In this document: piece after piece, positions 18,990 to 26,586 of the stretch
Layout of the letters: each line of letters begins with the position of its first letter
Position numbering within the stretch: position 1 is the first letter of the stretch
Assembly: GCA_002294045.1 (NCBI GenBank)
Contig: DBEP01000006.1
Location: forward strand, 157,522-208,146
DNA length: 50,625 bases
From: Lachnoclostridium sp. UBA903
GTDB taxonomy: Bacteria; Bacillota; Clostridia; Lachnospirales; Lachnospiraceae
Direction of reading: 5' to 3'
Made by a program: the position numbers and the translations under genes
The notes under the pieces: model-generated
The model's database searches: none
What the model saw: only the letters and a program-made list of their open reading frames with translations
Told to the model about the DNA's origin: nothing

Positions 18990-19378
18990 ATTCTGTCCTT
19001 TCCGGTTAATCCTGACAAGGCAGCTGTCCCACATTGTTACCGATTGAGTTTTCCAAAACTGCTGCTATACTATTTTATCATGGTATTCTCAGCTTAACAA
19101 TTGTACCTCTCATATTTTATACGGCCTTTCCGATTCATGATGATTTACTGTGCTTAAGTAAAGCCCCTGAAACACGGAAACTCACAGGCGGTATTGGGGT
19201 ATACATATAAATTATATATAAGAATGCATAGAGATATCAGACAAGGATATATAGCCTGTTTGTTTTATTTTTTAGGAAATGGGACGTGATAAATATAGGC
19301 ATGTACTGTTAAGATATATGGTATAAGACTAATTTTAAACATAAGAGGAAATATTGTGAAAGCGACAATTAACTAAGA

Positions 19379-19478
19379 TTTTGGGTACATAGTGGTGCTA
19401 CGTTTCCAAAATTGCAACGCAGAATACCGCAAGTTGGGGCGGTCAGAACGGTGCAATAAGTTTTCAGACACGCCCTAA
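19379..19478. repeat. Interspersed repeat copy C (divergent)
   Basis: It aligns with 23474-23571 over about 100 bases, sharing TTTTGG...CCAAAATTGC, ATACCGCAA, GTCAGAACGG and the right end TTTTCAGACACGCCCTAA. The left terminal repeat is not visible. Its inner hairpin (TTTTGG 19379-19384 with CCAAAA 19406-19411, and TAG/CTA inside) is preserved relative to copy B despite base changes. Confidence 0.75.
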
Positions 19479-19531
19479 CACAGTGAGCTTATAAATGGAG
19501 TTTACGAAGAACTAACTAATATGGAGGATTT

Positions 19532-19558
19532 CAGCCTGAGGTAACTCACCCCAGGCTG
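19532..19558 (-). terminator. Hairpin after the arabinofuranosidase gene
   Basis: CAGCCTG (19532-19538) pairs with CAGGCTG (19552-19558), and GGT/ACC extends the stem inside. It is about 25 bases past the stop. On the minus strand only AAATCC follows, so it is a poor Rho-independent terminator but may act as a 3' stabiliser. Confidence 0.45.
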
Positions 19559-19581
19559 CCCTTCCCCCTTCATATAACACC

Positions 19582-21054
19582 CTATTGTATTGTAAAATGC
19601 AGAATACTGCAAGGCGGAATATTAAAATCAATGCCTTTCTCCGTTACTTTAAAATTCTTAAATTCTTCCGTATGTACAACGTCCGGTTTGTCAAAAGTAT
19701 TATGGGCATTCATTTCATTGGTAAGGATTTCCGCTTTCACCGAATTTACCTTCCGGTCTACCAGAATACCCGTTATCTCATAAGAATCGGTAACGGATAA
19801 ATTATTTACAGTTACATTTAAATTTCCTTCCTGGTCCAGGGAAACGGATTCATTCAGATTCGGAACCCTCGCCCCGTCAATGCCCACCTCTTCTGTTTCC
19901 ATAAAACTATCAACCAGTGTGGCGTCTTGATGGCATTTATACATATTAAACACATGGTACGTAGGGGTTAACAGCATTTTTTCCCCTTCTGTCAGGATAA
20001 CGGACTGGAGTACATTAATTAACTGTGCAATATTGGCAATTCTGACACGATCACTGTACTTGTTAAAAATATTTAAAGTGACCCCCGCTACCAGTGCATC
20101 CCTCATAGTGCTCTGCTGATATAAAAATCCCGGATTTGTTCCCGGCTCCACATTAAACCAGCAGCCCCATTCATCCACAGCTAAGGCAATGCGCTTATCC
20201 GGGTCATACCGGTCCATGATTTTCGAATGCCTGGTTACCAGTTCTTCCATGTACAGGGCCTTTTTTATGGTTTTATACCAGCCTTCTTCATCAAAAACCG
20301 TTGCAGACCCTTTATCTTCCCACTTATTTTCAAAGGTATAATAATGCAGGGAAAGCGCATCCATATAGGGATGGGCTATTTTCATAACCGTATCACACCA
20401 GTTATAATCTGCTACATTAGGACCGCAGGCAATCTTAAAGAGCCGGTTCTCGCCGTAATTTCTGCAATAGGTCTGGTATCTTCTGTATTCATTGGCATAG
20501 TATTCCGGTGTCATATTACCGCCGCAGCCCCAGTTTTCATTTCCCACACCGAAATATTTCACTTTCCAGGGCTCTTTTCTTCCGTTTTTTTCTCTTAAAT
20601 CAGCCATGGGGGAAACACCGTCAAAGGTCATATATTCAATCCATTCCGACATTTCCTGCACCGTGCCGCTGCCTAAATTCCCGTTTATATAAGGCTGGCA
20701 TCCCACCTGGCCGCACAATTCCAGAAATTCATGGGTACCGAAGCTGTTGTCCTCCAGAACTCCGCCCCAGTGGGTATTAATCATTTTTTTACGGTTTTCC
20801 TTAGGCCCGATGCCGTCCTTCCAATGATACTCGTCGGCAAAGCATCCGCCTGGCCAGCGCAGCAGCGGCAGTTTCATTTCTTTCAAAGCCTTTACCACGT
20901 CCGTCCGGATTCCGTTTTTGTTTGGAATTTTAGAGTTTTCCCCCACATACAGTCCTTCATAGATGCATCTTCCCAGGTGCTCGGAAAAATGTCCGTAAAT
21001 TTCCTTGTTAATCCTGGATTTCTTGTTGCCAGCATGAATTACTAATTTGCCCAT
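19582..21054 (-). CDS. abfA: GH51 alpha-L-arabinofuranosidase
   Basis: This 490-residue enzyme removes terminal alpha-L-arabinofuranose from arabinan or arabinoxylan oligosaccharides. It has no signal peptide, so it acts in the cytoplasm on imported oligosaccharides. GH51 landmarks are EIYGHFSEHLGRCIYEG near the start, LRWPGGCFADEYHWKDGIGP, the acid/base Glu173 in GVGNENWGCGGN, and the nucleophile Glu295 in AVDEWGCWF. The C-terminal beta domain (about 370-490) is complete, and the length is normal. GGAGGT lies shortly before the ATG. The esterase gene upstream on the same strand and the ROK kinase beyond suggest a hemicellulose/arabinoxylan-use neighbourhood, but the 300-base gap to the esterase argues for separate transcription. 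Confidence 0.95.
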   Translation of the reverse strand: MGKLVIHAGNKKSRINKEIYGHFSEHLGRCIYEGLYVGENSKIPNKNGIRTDVVKALKEMKLPLLRWPGGCFADEYHWKDGIGPKENRKKMINTHWGGVLEDNSFGTHEFLELCGQVGCQPYINGNLGSGTVQEMSEWIEYMTFDGVSPMADLREKNGRKEPWKVKYFGVGNENWGCGGNMTPEYYANEYRRYQTYCRNYGENRLFKIACGPNVADYNWCDTVMKIAHPYMDALSLHYYTFENKWEDKGSATVFDEEGWYKTIKKALYMEELVTRHSKIMDRYDPDKRIALAVDEWGCWFNVEPGTNPGFLYQQSTMRDALVAGVTLNIFNKYSDRVRIANIAQLINVLQSVILTEGEKMLLTPTYHVFNMYKCHQDATLVDSFMETEEVGIDGARVPNLNESVSLDQEGNLNVTVNNLSVTDSYEITGILVDRKVNSVKAEILTNEMNAHNTFDKPDVVHTEEFKNFKVTEKGIDFNIPPCSILHFTIQ

Positions 21055-21354
21055 ACCATACCTCCGTTAATTTATTTTATATTTTTCTAAATTATTTTAA
21101 TTATAGAATGATTTAGCAACATTTTACTATAAAAATGCCGTTTTGTCAATGCAATATGGTGTGGTACGCTTCCGGGAAAAACGGATTTGTCTGGGCATAA
21201 GCGGGTTACCCGGCTGTACGGGGAAAGAACTCCTGTGACGTTTAGAAGCTCAAAAGAAATATTTTCCGCTAGTTTATTTAAATAAACTCTAAAATAATCC
21301 ATGTATGAGTCATTGCACATGAATCAGAAAACCGTAGCCGAAGATGCAGCCCGT
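21055..21354. other. Gap between arabinofuranosidase and esterase genes
   Basis: The gap holds the REP-like repeat at 21176-21217 and presumably the arabinofuranosidase promoter. A 77-codon minus-strand frame across it has no ribosome site and is probably not a gene. Confidence 0.5.
21176..21217. repeat. REP-like palindromic repeat, copy 1
   Basis: It matches the reverse complement of 23745-23786, sharing CGGATTTGTCTG, TAAGCGGGTTA and CCGG with about five substitutions in 38 bases. Both copies are intergenic and form hairpins: here CCGGG (21172-21176) with CCCGG (21209-21213). It is probably a short dispersed palindromic element that can also act as a transcript end. Confidence 0.65.
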
Positions 21355-22179
21355 TTAATCATAAATGAACCGTATTGCTTTATCAATCCAGCCCGAAGAA
21401 ATATGATTCTCCCCATATTTCCGGTCGCCGCAAACCAGATGGCTGCCCATGGATAAGCCATGCCCTCCTCTTCTATAGATATGCAGTTCCACGGGTATCT
21501 TATGAGCAATTAAAGCGGACGCAAACAGCATGGCATTCTGTACCGGAACCGCATTATCCTCATAGGTATGCCAGATAAAGGATTGCGGAGTGTCTTCGGT
21601 AACCTGCTTTTCCAGGCTGTTAAATTCCAGCCATTCCTTCGACGCCATGCCGTCTCCCAGCAGGTTTTCAAAGGAGCCCCGATGGGCATATTCACCGCTG
21701 GTGACAACCGGATAGGATAAGATTAACCGGTTTGGTTTCATCTCGTCCGGTTCCCCGCCCAGCAAGCCCAGAATATAGGAATTTTTCCAGTGTACACCGG
21801 CAGACGCCGCAAGATGTCCTCCCGCAGAAAAACCGCACAGGCTGATATTATCCGTGTCAATGTGATATTCGCTTCCATGCTCCCTCACATACCGGACCGC
21901 CAGCAAGGCTTCACACAAAGCGGCGGGAAACCGGACCGGTGCAACATGATATTTTAAAACAAATGCACAAATCCCTTCAGAAATAAATTTTAAGGCGATT
22001 GCTTCATTTTCCCGGTCGGAGGTAAACTCATAACCACCTCCCGGTAAAATAATTACGGCCGGATGAAGCCTTTCCATATCAACCTCCGGTGAATTATCCG
22101 GAATATAAGCGCAGAGAACCGCCGGTTTTTCCAGCTTCGGCTGTAAATCAACTTTAATTTCTGTCGTAAAATATTTCAT
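21355..22179 (-). CDS. Alpha/beta-hydrolase, acetyl (xylan) esterase-like
   Basis: The 274-residue serine esterase has the oxyanion-hole segment ILPGGGYEFTSDRE, the nucleophile elbow GFSAGG with Ser118, Asp208 in HTYEDNAVPVQN, and His240 in RRGGHGLS, so the triad is complete. It has no signal peptide. It resembles clostridial and rumen acetyl esterases (BD-FAE/xylan esterase-like) that deacetylate imported hemicellulose oligosaccharides. The neighbouring GH51 enzyme supports this, but the substrate is inferred. AAAGGAG lies 8 bases before the ATG. Confidence 0.88.
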   Translation of the reverse strand: MKYFTTEIKVDLQPKLEKPAVLCAYIPDNSPEVDMERLHPAVIILPGGGYEFTSDRENEAIALKFISEGICAFVLKYHVAPVRFPAALCEALLAVRYVREHGSEYHIDTDNISLCGFSAGGHLAASAGVHWKNSYILGLLGGEPDEMKPNRLILSYPVVTSGEYAHRGSFENLLGDGMASKEWLEFNSLEKQVTEDTPQSFIWHTYEDNAVPVQNAMLFASALIAHKIPVELHIYRRGGHGLSMGSHLVCGDRKYGENHISSGWIDKAIRFIYD

Positions 22180-22480
22180 ATAATTACTCCTTTCCGTACT
22201 GAATATCCGTTCTTACAGCTGAAAGATACCTTAACTGCCTGATTATTCCAGCCATCTGATATGAAAAGTATAACACCGTATTCTATATCCTTCAAGGAAT
22301 GAAATTTTAATTCTCAGGACAAACGCGGAAAGAAAATAATACGGTATTATATATCTTATTTTTTGCTAATTTAGTACTATATTTTTTAAGGAAATTGGGG
22401 TAAAATAAGAGAAAGCGTTTTGTCTTTGCTTATTAAGGCAGATTATTTCATTACAAGAATATAACTTGGAGGTTTATAAC
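22180..22480. other. Divergent promoter region, esterase / ROK kinase
   Basis: This AT-rich 301-base divergent spacer should hold promoters for both genes. I could not assign a convincing -35/-10 pair. A weak cre-like site is listed separately. Confidence 0.4.
22410..22423. promoter_or_regulatory. Possible CcpA (cre) site
   Basis: AGAAAGCGTTTTGT keeps the AAAGCG core of the catabolite-response consensus but departs at the outer positions. It lies about 60 bases before the ROK kinase start. Carbon-catabolite control would make sense for this gene, but the match is imperfect. Confidence 0.3.
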
Positions 22481-23353
22481 ATGTTATTTGGTGCTTTAGA
22501 AGCCGGCGGTACCAAAATGGTACTGGCAATCGGCAATGAAAACGGCGAGATTCTTGAACAGGTTTCCATTCCGACGGAAACGCCTTCCGTTACGATTCCA
22601 AAAATAATTGATTATTTTAAAGGCAAGGAAATTACTGCCCTGGGAATTGCTTCCTTTGGTCCCATTGATTTAGATAAAAAATCAAAAACCTACGGATATA
22701 TTACTTCAACCCCTAAATTAGCCTGGGCTAATTATGATTTAGTCGGCAATATAAAAAGTGCCTTGTCCGTTCCTATCGGATTTGATACGGATGTTAACGG
22801 TTCAGCCCTTGGAGAGGCAACCTGGGGAAGCACAAAGGGACTTGACTCCAGCATCTACATAACTATAGGTACCGGTGTTGGTGTCGGCGTTTACCAAAAC
22901 GGCAGTTTATTGCACGGAATGCTTCATCCGGAAGCAGGACATGTTTTGCTCAGCAAGCATCCTGAGGATAAATTTGAAGGTGCATGCCCTTATCATCCGA
23001 ATTGTCTGGAAGGCCTGGCTTCGGGTCCTTCCATAGAAAAACGCTGGGGTAAAAAGGCCGTGGAATTAAAAGACAGAGCTGAGGTTTGGGAAATGGAAGC
23101 CTATTATATTGCACAAGCCCTGGCCGGTTATATTCTGACTATTTCTCCTCACAGAATCGTATTAGGCGGAGGCGTTATGCATCAGGAACAGCTTTTTCCT
23201 CTGATACGCCGTAAGGTAACCGAATTACTGAACGGCTATATAAGAACTCCCCAGATAAGTGATATGGACAATTATATTGTACCTGCCGCCCTAAATGACA
23301 ATCAGGGCATTATGGGCTGCATCCAGTTGGCTAAAATGGAACTACAGAACTAG
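22481..23353 (+). CDS. scrK: ROK-family fructokinase
   Basis: The 290-residue cytoplasmic sugar kinase phosphorylates fructose (or possibly mannose/glucose) with ATP. N-terminal GALEAGGTKMVLAIG is the ATP-phosphate motif; GFDTDVNGSALGEATWG contains the catalytic Asp; TIGTGVGVGV is the second phosphate loop. The zinc site is visible as HPEAGH...KHP...CPYHPNCLEG, typical of the YdhR/ScrK group. The ATG at 22481 is preceded by GGAGG 8 bases away; the in-frame TTG at 22466 overlaps that site. It is isolated, with repeats inserted between it and its likely terminator at 23745. Confidence 0.88.
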   Translation: MLFGALEAGGTKMVLAIGNENGEILEQVSIPTETPSVTIPKIIDYFKGKEITALGIASFGPIDLDKKSKTYGYITSTPKLAWANYDLVGNIKSALSVPIGFDTDVNGSALGEATWGSTKGLDSSIYITIGTGVGVGVYQNGSLLHGMLHPEAGHVLLSKHPEDKFEGACPYHPNCLEGLASGPSIEKRWGKKAVELKDRAEVWEMEAYYIAQALAGYILTISPHRIVLGGGVMHQEQLFPLIRRKVTELLNGYIRTPQISDMDNYIVPAALNDNQGIMGCIQLAKMELQN

Positions 23354-23407
23354 TACAACGTTCTTAAATTAACTGGACCATTATGCTGGTCTAAATCTCC
23401 GATAGCA

Positions 23408-23571
23408 CTAGAGTGTGTTTGAAGAATGCTTGTGCCGGGCTGGATGCTCCAATTTGCGGGAGACAAGGAACGTTTTTGGGAGCGTAGTGTGCTACTCTCC
23501 CAAAATTGCGACGCTGTATACCGCAAAGTGGAGCGTTCAGAACGGCACAATGATTTTCAAACACGCTCTAG
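23408..23571. repeat. Full-length inverted-end repeat, copy B (MITE-like, 164 bp)
   Basis: The left end CTAGAGTGTGTTTGAAGAAT is the imperfect inverse of the right end ATTTTCAAACACGCTCTAG. The inside holds a stable hairpin: TTTTGGGAG (23474-23482) with CTCCCAAAA (23497-23505) and TAG/CTA within. No transposase is encoded. Related pieces occur at 1-46, 6285-6315, 19379-19478, 23701-23730 and 50564-50625. A target duplication is not clear. Confidence 0.75.
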
Positions 23572-23700
23572 TCCACAAGCCTCGGCGCAGCACCACTACG
23601 CCTGCGTTTATGAACCAGCACTCTCGAAGATTTATCCTCAGCCTAATGACCAGTTATTTAGAGAGCGTTGTACAAGTAATATACGTGGATGGCCGCCGCA

Positions 23701-23730
23701 AAAATTTCAGACACGCTCTAGAGCGTGTTT
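23701..23730. repeat. Head-to-head repeat ends forming an 18-bp palindrome
   Basis: A right end (TTTCAGACACGCTCTAG, to 23721) abuts a left end (CTAGAGCGTGTTT from 23718), giving the perfect palindrome ACACGCTCTAGAGCGTGT at 23711-23728. The 130 bases between copy B and this point do not match copy B, so this is probably the edge of another, degenerate element. Confidence 0.6.
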
Positions 23731-23744
23731 CCTGCCATGAAATA

Positions 23745-23785
23745 AAAACCGGATAACCCGCTTACACTCAGACAAATCCGGTTTT
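23745..23785 (+). terminator. Terminator hairpin that is also REP-like repeat copy 2
   Basis: AAAACCGGAT (23745-23754) pairs perfectly with ATCCGGTTTT (23776-23785), followed by CATTT. The loop sequence matches the repeat at 21176-21217 in inverse orientation. It probably ended the ROK kinase transcript before the repeats separated the two. Confidence 0.6.
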
Positions 23786-24066
23786 CATTTCCGGCGTAAA
23801 TTCCGGAGTTTAAGTGCCATACGAGGGTTCTTTCAGGTTTAAATATCTGCCAACCACATCAGGAAGCCGCCTTCCTCCCGGGATTATTTCTTCCCTGCGT
23901 TTTTCCCGTATCCTTCCCTGTCCGTCTTTATTTGGTTTTATAATATTCTAAAAATTATCACATTCATTATCTGAATATTTTCCCATTACAAATGCAATAT
24001 TATTTTTTCTTCCGACCGTGTTTATATTTTCCCGTATCATCATATAATACTTTCATTATCCTGAAA

Positions 24067-24085
24067 CTTTTAGTTTTACTAAAAG
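24067..24085 (+). promoter_or_regulatory. Inverted repeat in leader of the dlt-like operon
   Basis: CTTTTAGT (24067-24074) and ACTAAAAG (24078-24085) are separated by TTT. It lies 75 bases before the first start codon of the operon. It may be an operator or a leader hairpin; no regulator gene is nearby. Confidence 0.4.
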
Positions 24086-24159
24086 CGGAACATTTTTATG
24101 CAACCGGATACAATTTCTGTATAAAATTAACCGCTATACGAATTTCTATGGAGGTATAC

Positions 24160-25791
24160 ATGAATAGACGATACAAACGCAGTTCAGCCAAACTCCTGTT
24201 TATTACCCTCTCCTGCATTGCTGCCATAGCCATAGGAATATTCAGCTACCAGTTCTTTTTGCCAAAAGTTAAAAAATCCATTACCCTGGAAGCCGGCAGT
24301 AAAATGTTTGACGCAAAGGAATTTTTAATCAGTGAAAATGACGACGCCTCTTACGAAACCGATATTTCTTCCCTGGACCTGCATACACCGGGTGTCTATC
24401 CTGTTCAAATCCGGACAAGGGGCAAATTATATACATCTACCTTAAATATTGTTGATACCCTCCCTCCTGCTGCCGACGTAACGGACCGGACCGCGCCCTT
24501 AGGGGATAAAATAAATGCGGAAGCCTTTCTGACCAATATAAAAGATGCAACCAGCGTATTGACTGCTTTTAAAGCTCCTCCCGATTTTAATAAACCGGGC
24601 AGGCAGGCTCTGACCTTGGTTCTGACCGATACCAGCAACAACAGGACGGAATTGACCGCATTCCTGACTTTACTGGATATTAAGAAAAAAATACGTATGG
24701 AAGCCGGCTCACCTGCTCCCGATATAAAGGAATTTTTAAATTCGGCGAATTATACCCTTTCCTATGTAACGGATGTAAATAATTTCAATTTAAATAAACC
24801 CGGTGTGTATGATATCAGAATTAAAGCAGATAATAATATCGTTACCTGCCAGCTTGAGGTAATTGACACAACTCCGCCGGCCGCCGTAGCAGTAGCTCAG
24901 GAAATCTGGACAGGCGAAACCATTGAAGCAAACGCCTTTGTGAAGGATATCGTTGATGTATCCGAGGTCTCCATATCCTTCAAAAATCCTCCTGATACTC
25001 ACATAGCCGGCATTTACGATATCATCATCCTGCTGGAAGATACCAGCGGAAACATAAGCGAACTGAATGCCACGCTCAAAATAAACGAAGATACGCAGGC
25101 TCCTGTTATCACAGGCGCCATAGATAAGACAGTCTATATCGGTGACAAGGTTTCCTACAAAAGCAATGTAAATGTTACTGATAATAAAGACAGGGACGTC
25201 CCTCTGAAGGTGGACAGCAGTGCGGTGAATTTGAGAAAAGAGGGCTCTTACCCGGTTATATACAGCGCCACGGATTCAAGCGGCAACAAAACCGAGAAAA
25301 CCATTACCGTAACAGTAAAAGAATATAGTATAGATAAAGAACTTCTGGATACGGAGGCAGAAAAAATCCTGAATAATATTATCACTTCTTCCATGACAGA
25401 ACGGGAAAAAGCCTATGCTATCTACAAATGGACCAAGAATCATATTGCCTACACCGGATATTCCGATAAAAGCGATTGGATGAAGGAAGCCTATAACGGG
25501 ATTAAGAACGGTGTGGGCGATTGCTTTACCTATTTTGCGGTATCCAAGGAATTATTAACTCTGACGGGAATTGACAATATGGACATCACCAGAGTAGGCG
25601 GTACTACCAGACATTACTGGAGCCTGATTAATACCGGGGACGGCTGGTACCATTATGACTCCTGCCCCAATTCGGACCATCAGGAATCCTTTATGCTCAC
25701 GGACTCGGAACTGGAAAGCCTGTCTGCCCGGCGCGGAAATAATTATTATAATTACAATAAGTCTCTGTATCCCTCCACGCCTGAAAAATAA
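24160..25791 (+). CDS. Surface-anchored protein with Ig-like repeats and transglutaminase-like domain
   Basis: The 543-residue protein has an N-terminal membrane anchor or signal (about 10-34). Two tandem units of about 135 residues (38-173 and 175-310) are clearly duplicated, each with EAGS...D.KEFL...PGVY.IRI and D.TPPAA. A bacterial Ig-like module follows (about 313-388), then a transglutaminase/protease-like domain (395-543) with Cys455 (GVGDCFTYF), His485 (TTRHYWSLI) and Asp500 (YHYDSC). The triad looks intact, so it could crosslink or cleave amide bonds at the cell surface. GGAGG lies 5 bases before this ATG; the open frame upstream has no ribosome site. It is the first gene of a tightly spaced operon: the racemase gene follows after 23 bases. 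Its substrate is unknown. Confidence 0.85.
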   Translation: MNRRYKRSSAKLLFITLSCIAAIAIGIFSYQFFLPKVKKSITLEAGSKMFDAKEFLISENDDASYETDISSLDLHTPGVYPVQIRTRGKLYTSTLNIVDTLPPAADVTDRTAPLGDKINAEAFLTNIKDATSVLTAFKAPPDFNKPGRQALTLVLTDTSNNRTELTAFLTLLDIKKKIRMEAGSPAPDIKEFLNSANYTLSYVTDVNNFNLNKPGVYDIRIKADNNIVTCQLEVIDTTPPAAVAVAQEIWTGETIEANAFVKDIVDVSEVSISFKNPPDTHIAGIYDIIILLEDTSGNISELNATLKINEDTQAPVITGAIDKTVYIGDKVSYKSNVNVTDNKDRDVPLKVDSSAVNLRKEGSYPVIYSATDSSGNKTEKTITVTVKEYSIDKELLDTEAEKILNNIITSSMTEREKAYAIYKWTKNHIAYTGYSDKSDWMKEAYNGIKNGVGDCFTYFAVSKELLTLTGIDNMDITRVGGTTRHYWSLINTGDGWYHYDSCPNSDHQESFMLTDSELESLSARRGNNYYNYNKSLYPSTPEK

Positions 25792-25814
25792 CTAATTATA
25801 AAGAGTTTTATAAA

Positions 25815-26561
25815 GTGCCGGCGATGAAAGGAGAATGCCCTACGAAAAAATTAGGTGTTATCGGGGGACTTGGCCCCTTTGCAACGAGTTATTTTTTTCA
25901 ATTGATTTTAAAGATGACAGATGCCAAAGCCGACCAGGAGCATCTGGAAATGGTAATCTACAACTGCCCTTCCATCCCGGACAGAACTTCCCACATCCTT
26001 GGCAGGAGCAAAAACAACCCGGTAATCCCCTTGCTCGAAATCGGAAATAAACTGGTTTCCCTGAATGTGGATTATATGGCTATTCCCTGTATCACAGGCC
26101 ATTTTTACCATTCCCTGCTGTCACAGAAACTACCTGTTCCAATTATTAATATGATTAAGGAAACCGCCCTGTATCTAAAAAACAACCGGATAGAAATTGC
26201 GGGCTTAATGGCAACGGAAGGAACCGTTTTCAGTAAGATATTCCAGGAAGAACTAGGGCTGCAAGGCATTCACCTGGTCACCCCCTCCGGAAAAGGCCAG
26301 GAATATGTTAATGATTTAATTTATAAAAATATTAAAGCCGGTACCTCCATAGAACCGGACAAGTTTCACAGCGTATCCGAAGAACTGAGGAAACACGGGT
26401 GCCAGGTTATCATATTCGGCTGTACGGAATTATCCTTAATCAAGCGTGATTATCCCTTAGGTGCAGGCTATCTGGACGCCATGGAAGTGCTGGCCGCCCA
26501 GTCCATTCTTTTATGCGGAGCTAAATTAAAAAAAGAATTTTATAGTTTAATAACGAAATAA
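25815..26561 (+). CDS. Aspartate/glutamate-type amino acid racemase
   Basis: This PLP-independent racemase of about 245-248 residues belongs to the Asp/Glu/hydantoin racemase superfamily. KKLGVIGGLGPFATSYFF is the typical start; the two catalytic Cys lie in AIPCITGHFYH and FGCTELSLI. Both are present, so activity is expected. The usual PxNTAH is changed to PCITGH, hence the substrate may not be plain aspartate. The start is uncertain: GTG at 25815 has AAAGAG 9 bases before it, while AAAGGAG at 25826 lies inside the frame after the ATG at 25824. It sits between the transglutaminase-like gene and the adenylation gene, with gaps of 23 and 25 bases, suggesting it supplies a D-amino acid to the adenylation enzyme. 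That link is inference. Confidence 0.85.
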   Translation: MPAMKGECPTKKLGVIGGLGPFATSYFFQLILKMTDAKADQEHLEMVIYNCPSIPDRTSHILGRSKNNPVIPLLEIGNKLVSLNVDYMAIPCITGHFYHSLLSQKLPVPIINMIKETALYLKNNRIEIAGLMATEGTVFSKIFQEELGLQGIHLVTPSGKGQEYVNDLIYKNIKAGTSIEPDKFHSVSEELRKHGCQVIIFGCTELSLIKRDYPLGAGYLDAMEVLAAQSILLCGAKLKKEFYSLITK

Positions 26562-26586
26562 AAAGTCCAAGGGGCGTAAGAATAAA

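Larger units (their letters stand above)
18990..19581. other. Gap containing repeat copy C and a strong hairpin
   Basis: No gene is seen. The left half (18990-19370) shows nothing I recognise. The right half holds repeat copy C (19379-19478) and a hairpin (19532-19558) just past the stop codon of the arabinofuranosidase gene. Confidence 0.6.
23354..24159. other. Repeat-rich gap before the dlt-like operon
   Basis: It contains repeat copy B (23408-23571), further repeat ends (23701-23730), the REP-like terminator hairpin (23745-23785) and a leader inverted repeat (24067-24085). Several short open frames cross the repeats but have no ribosome sites and no recognisable homology. The stretch 23790-24060 shows nothing else. 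Confidence 0.65.

Noticed and set aside
21087..21320. 77-codon minus-strand frame between abfA and the esterase
   Set aside because: No ribosome site and it runs through a REP-like repeat.
23415..23756. Overlapping short frames in the repeat cluster
   Set aside because: All coincide with the inverted-end repeats, in several phases and both strands, with no ribosome sites.
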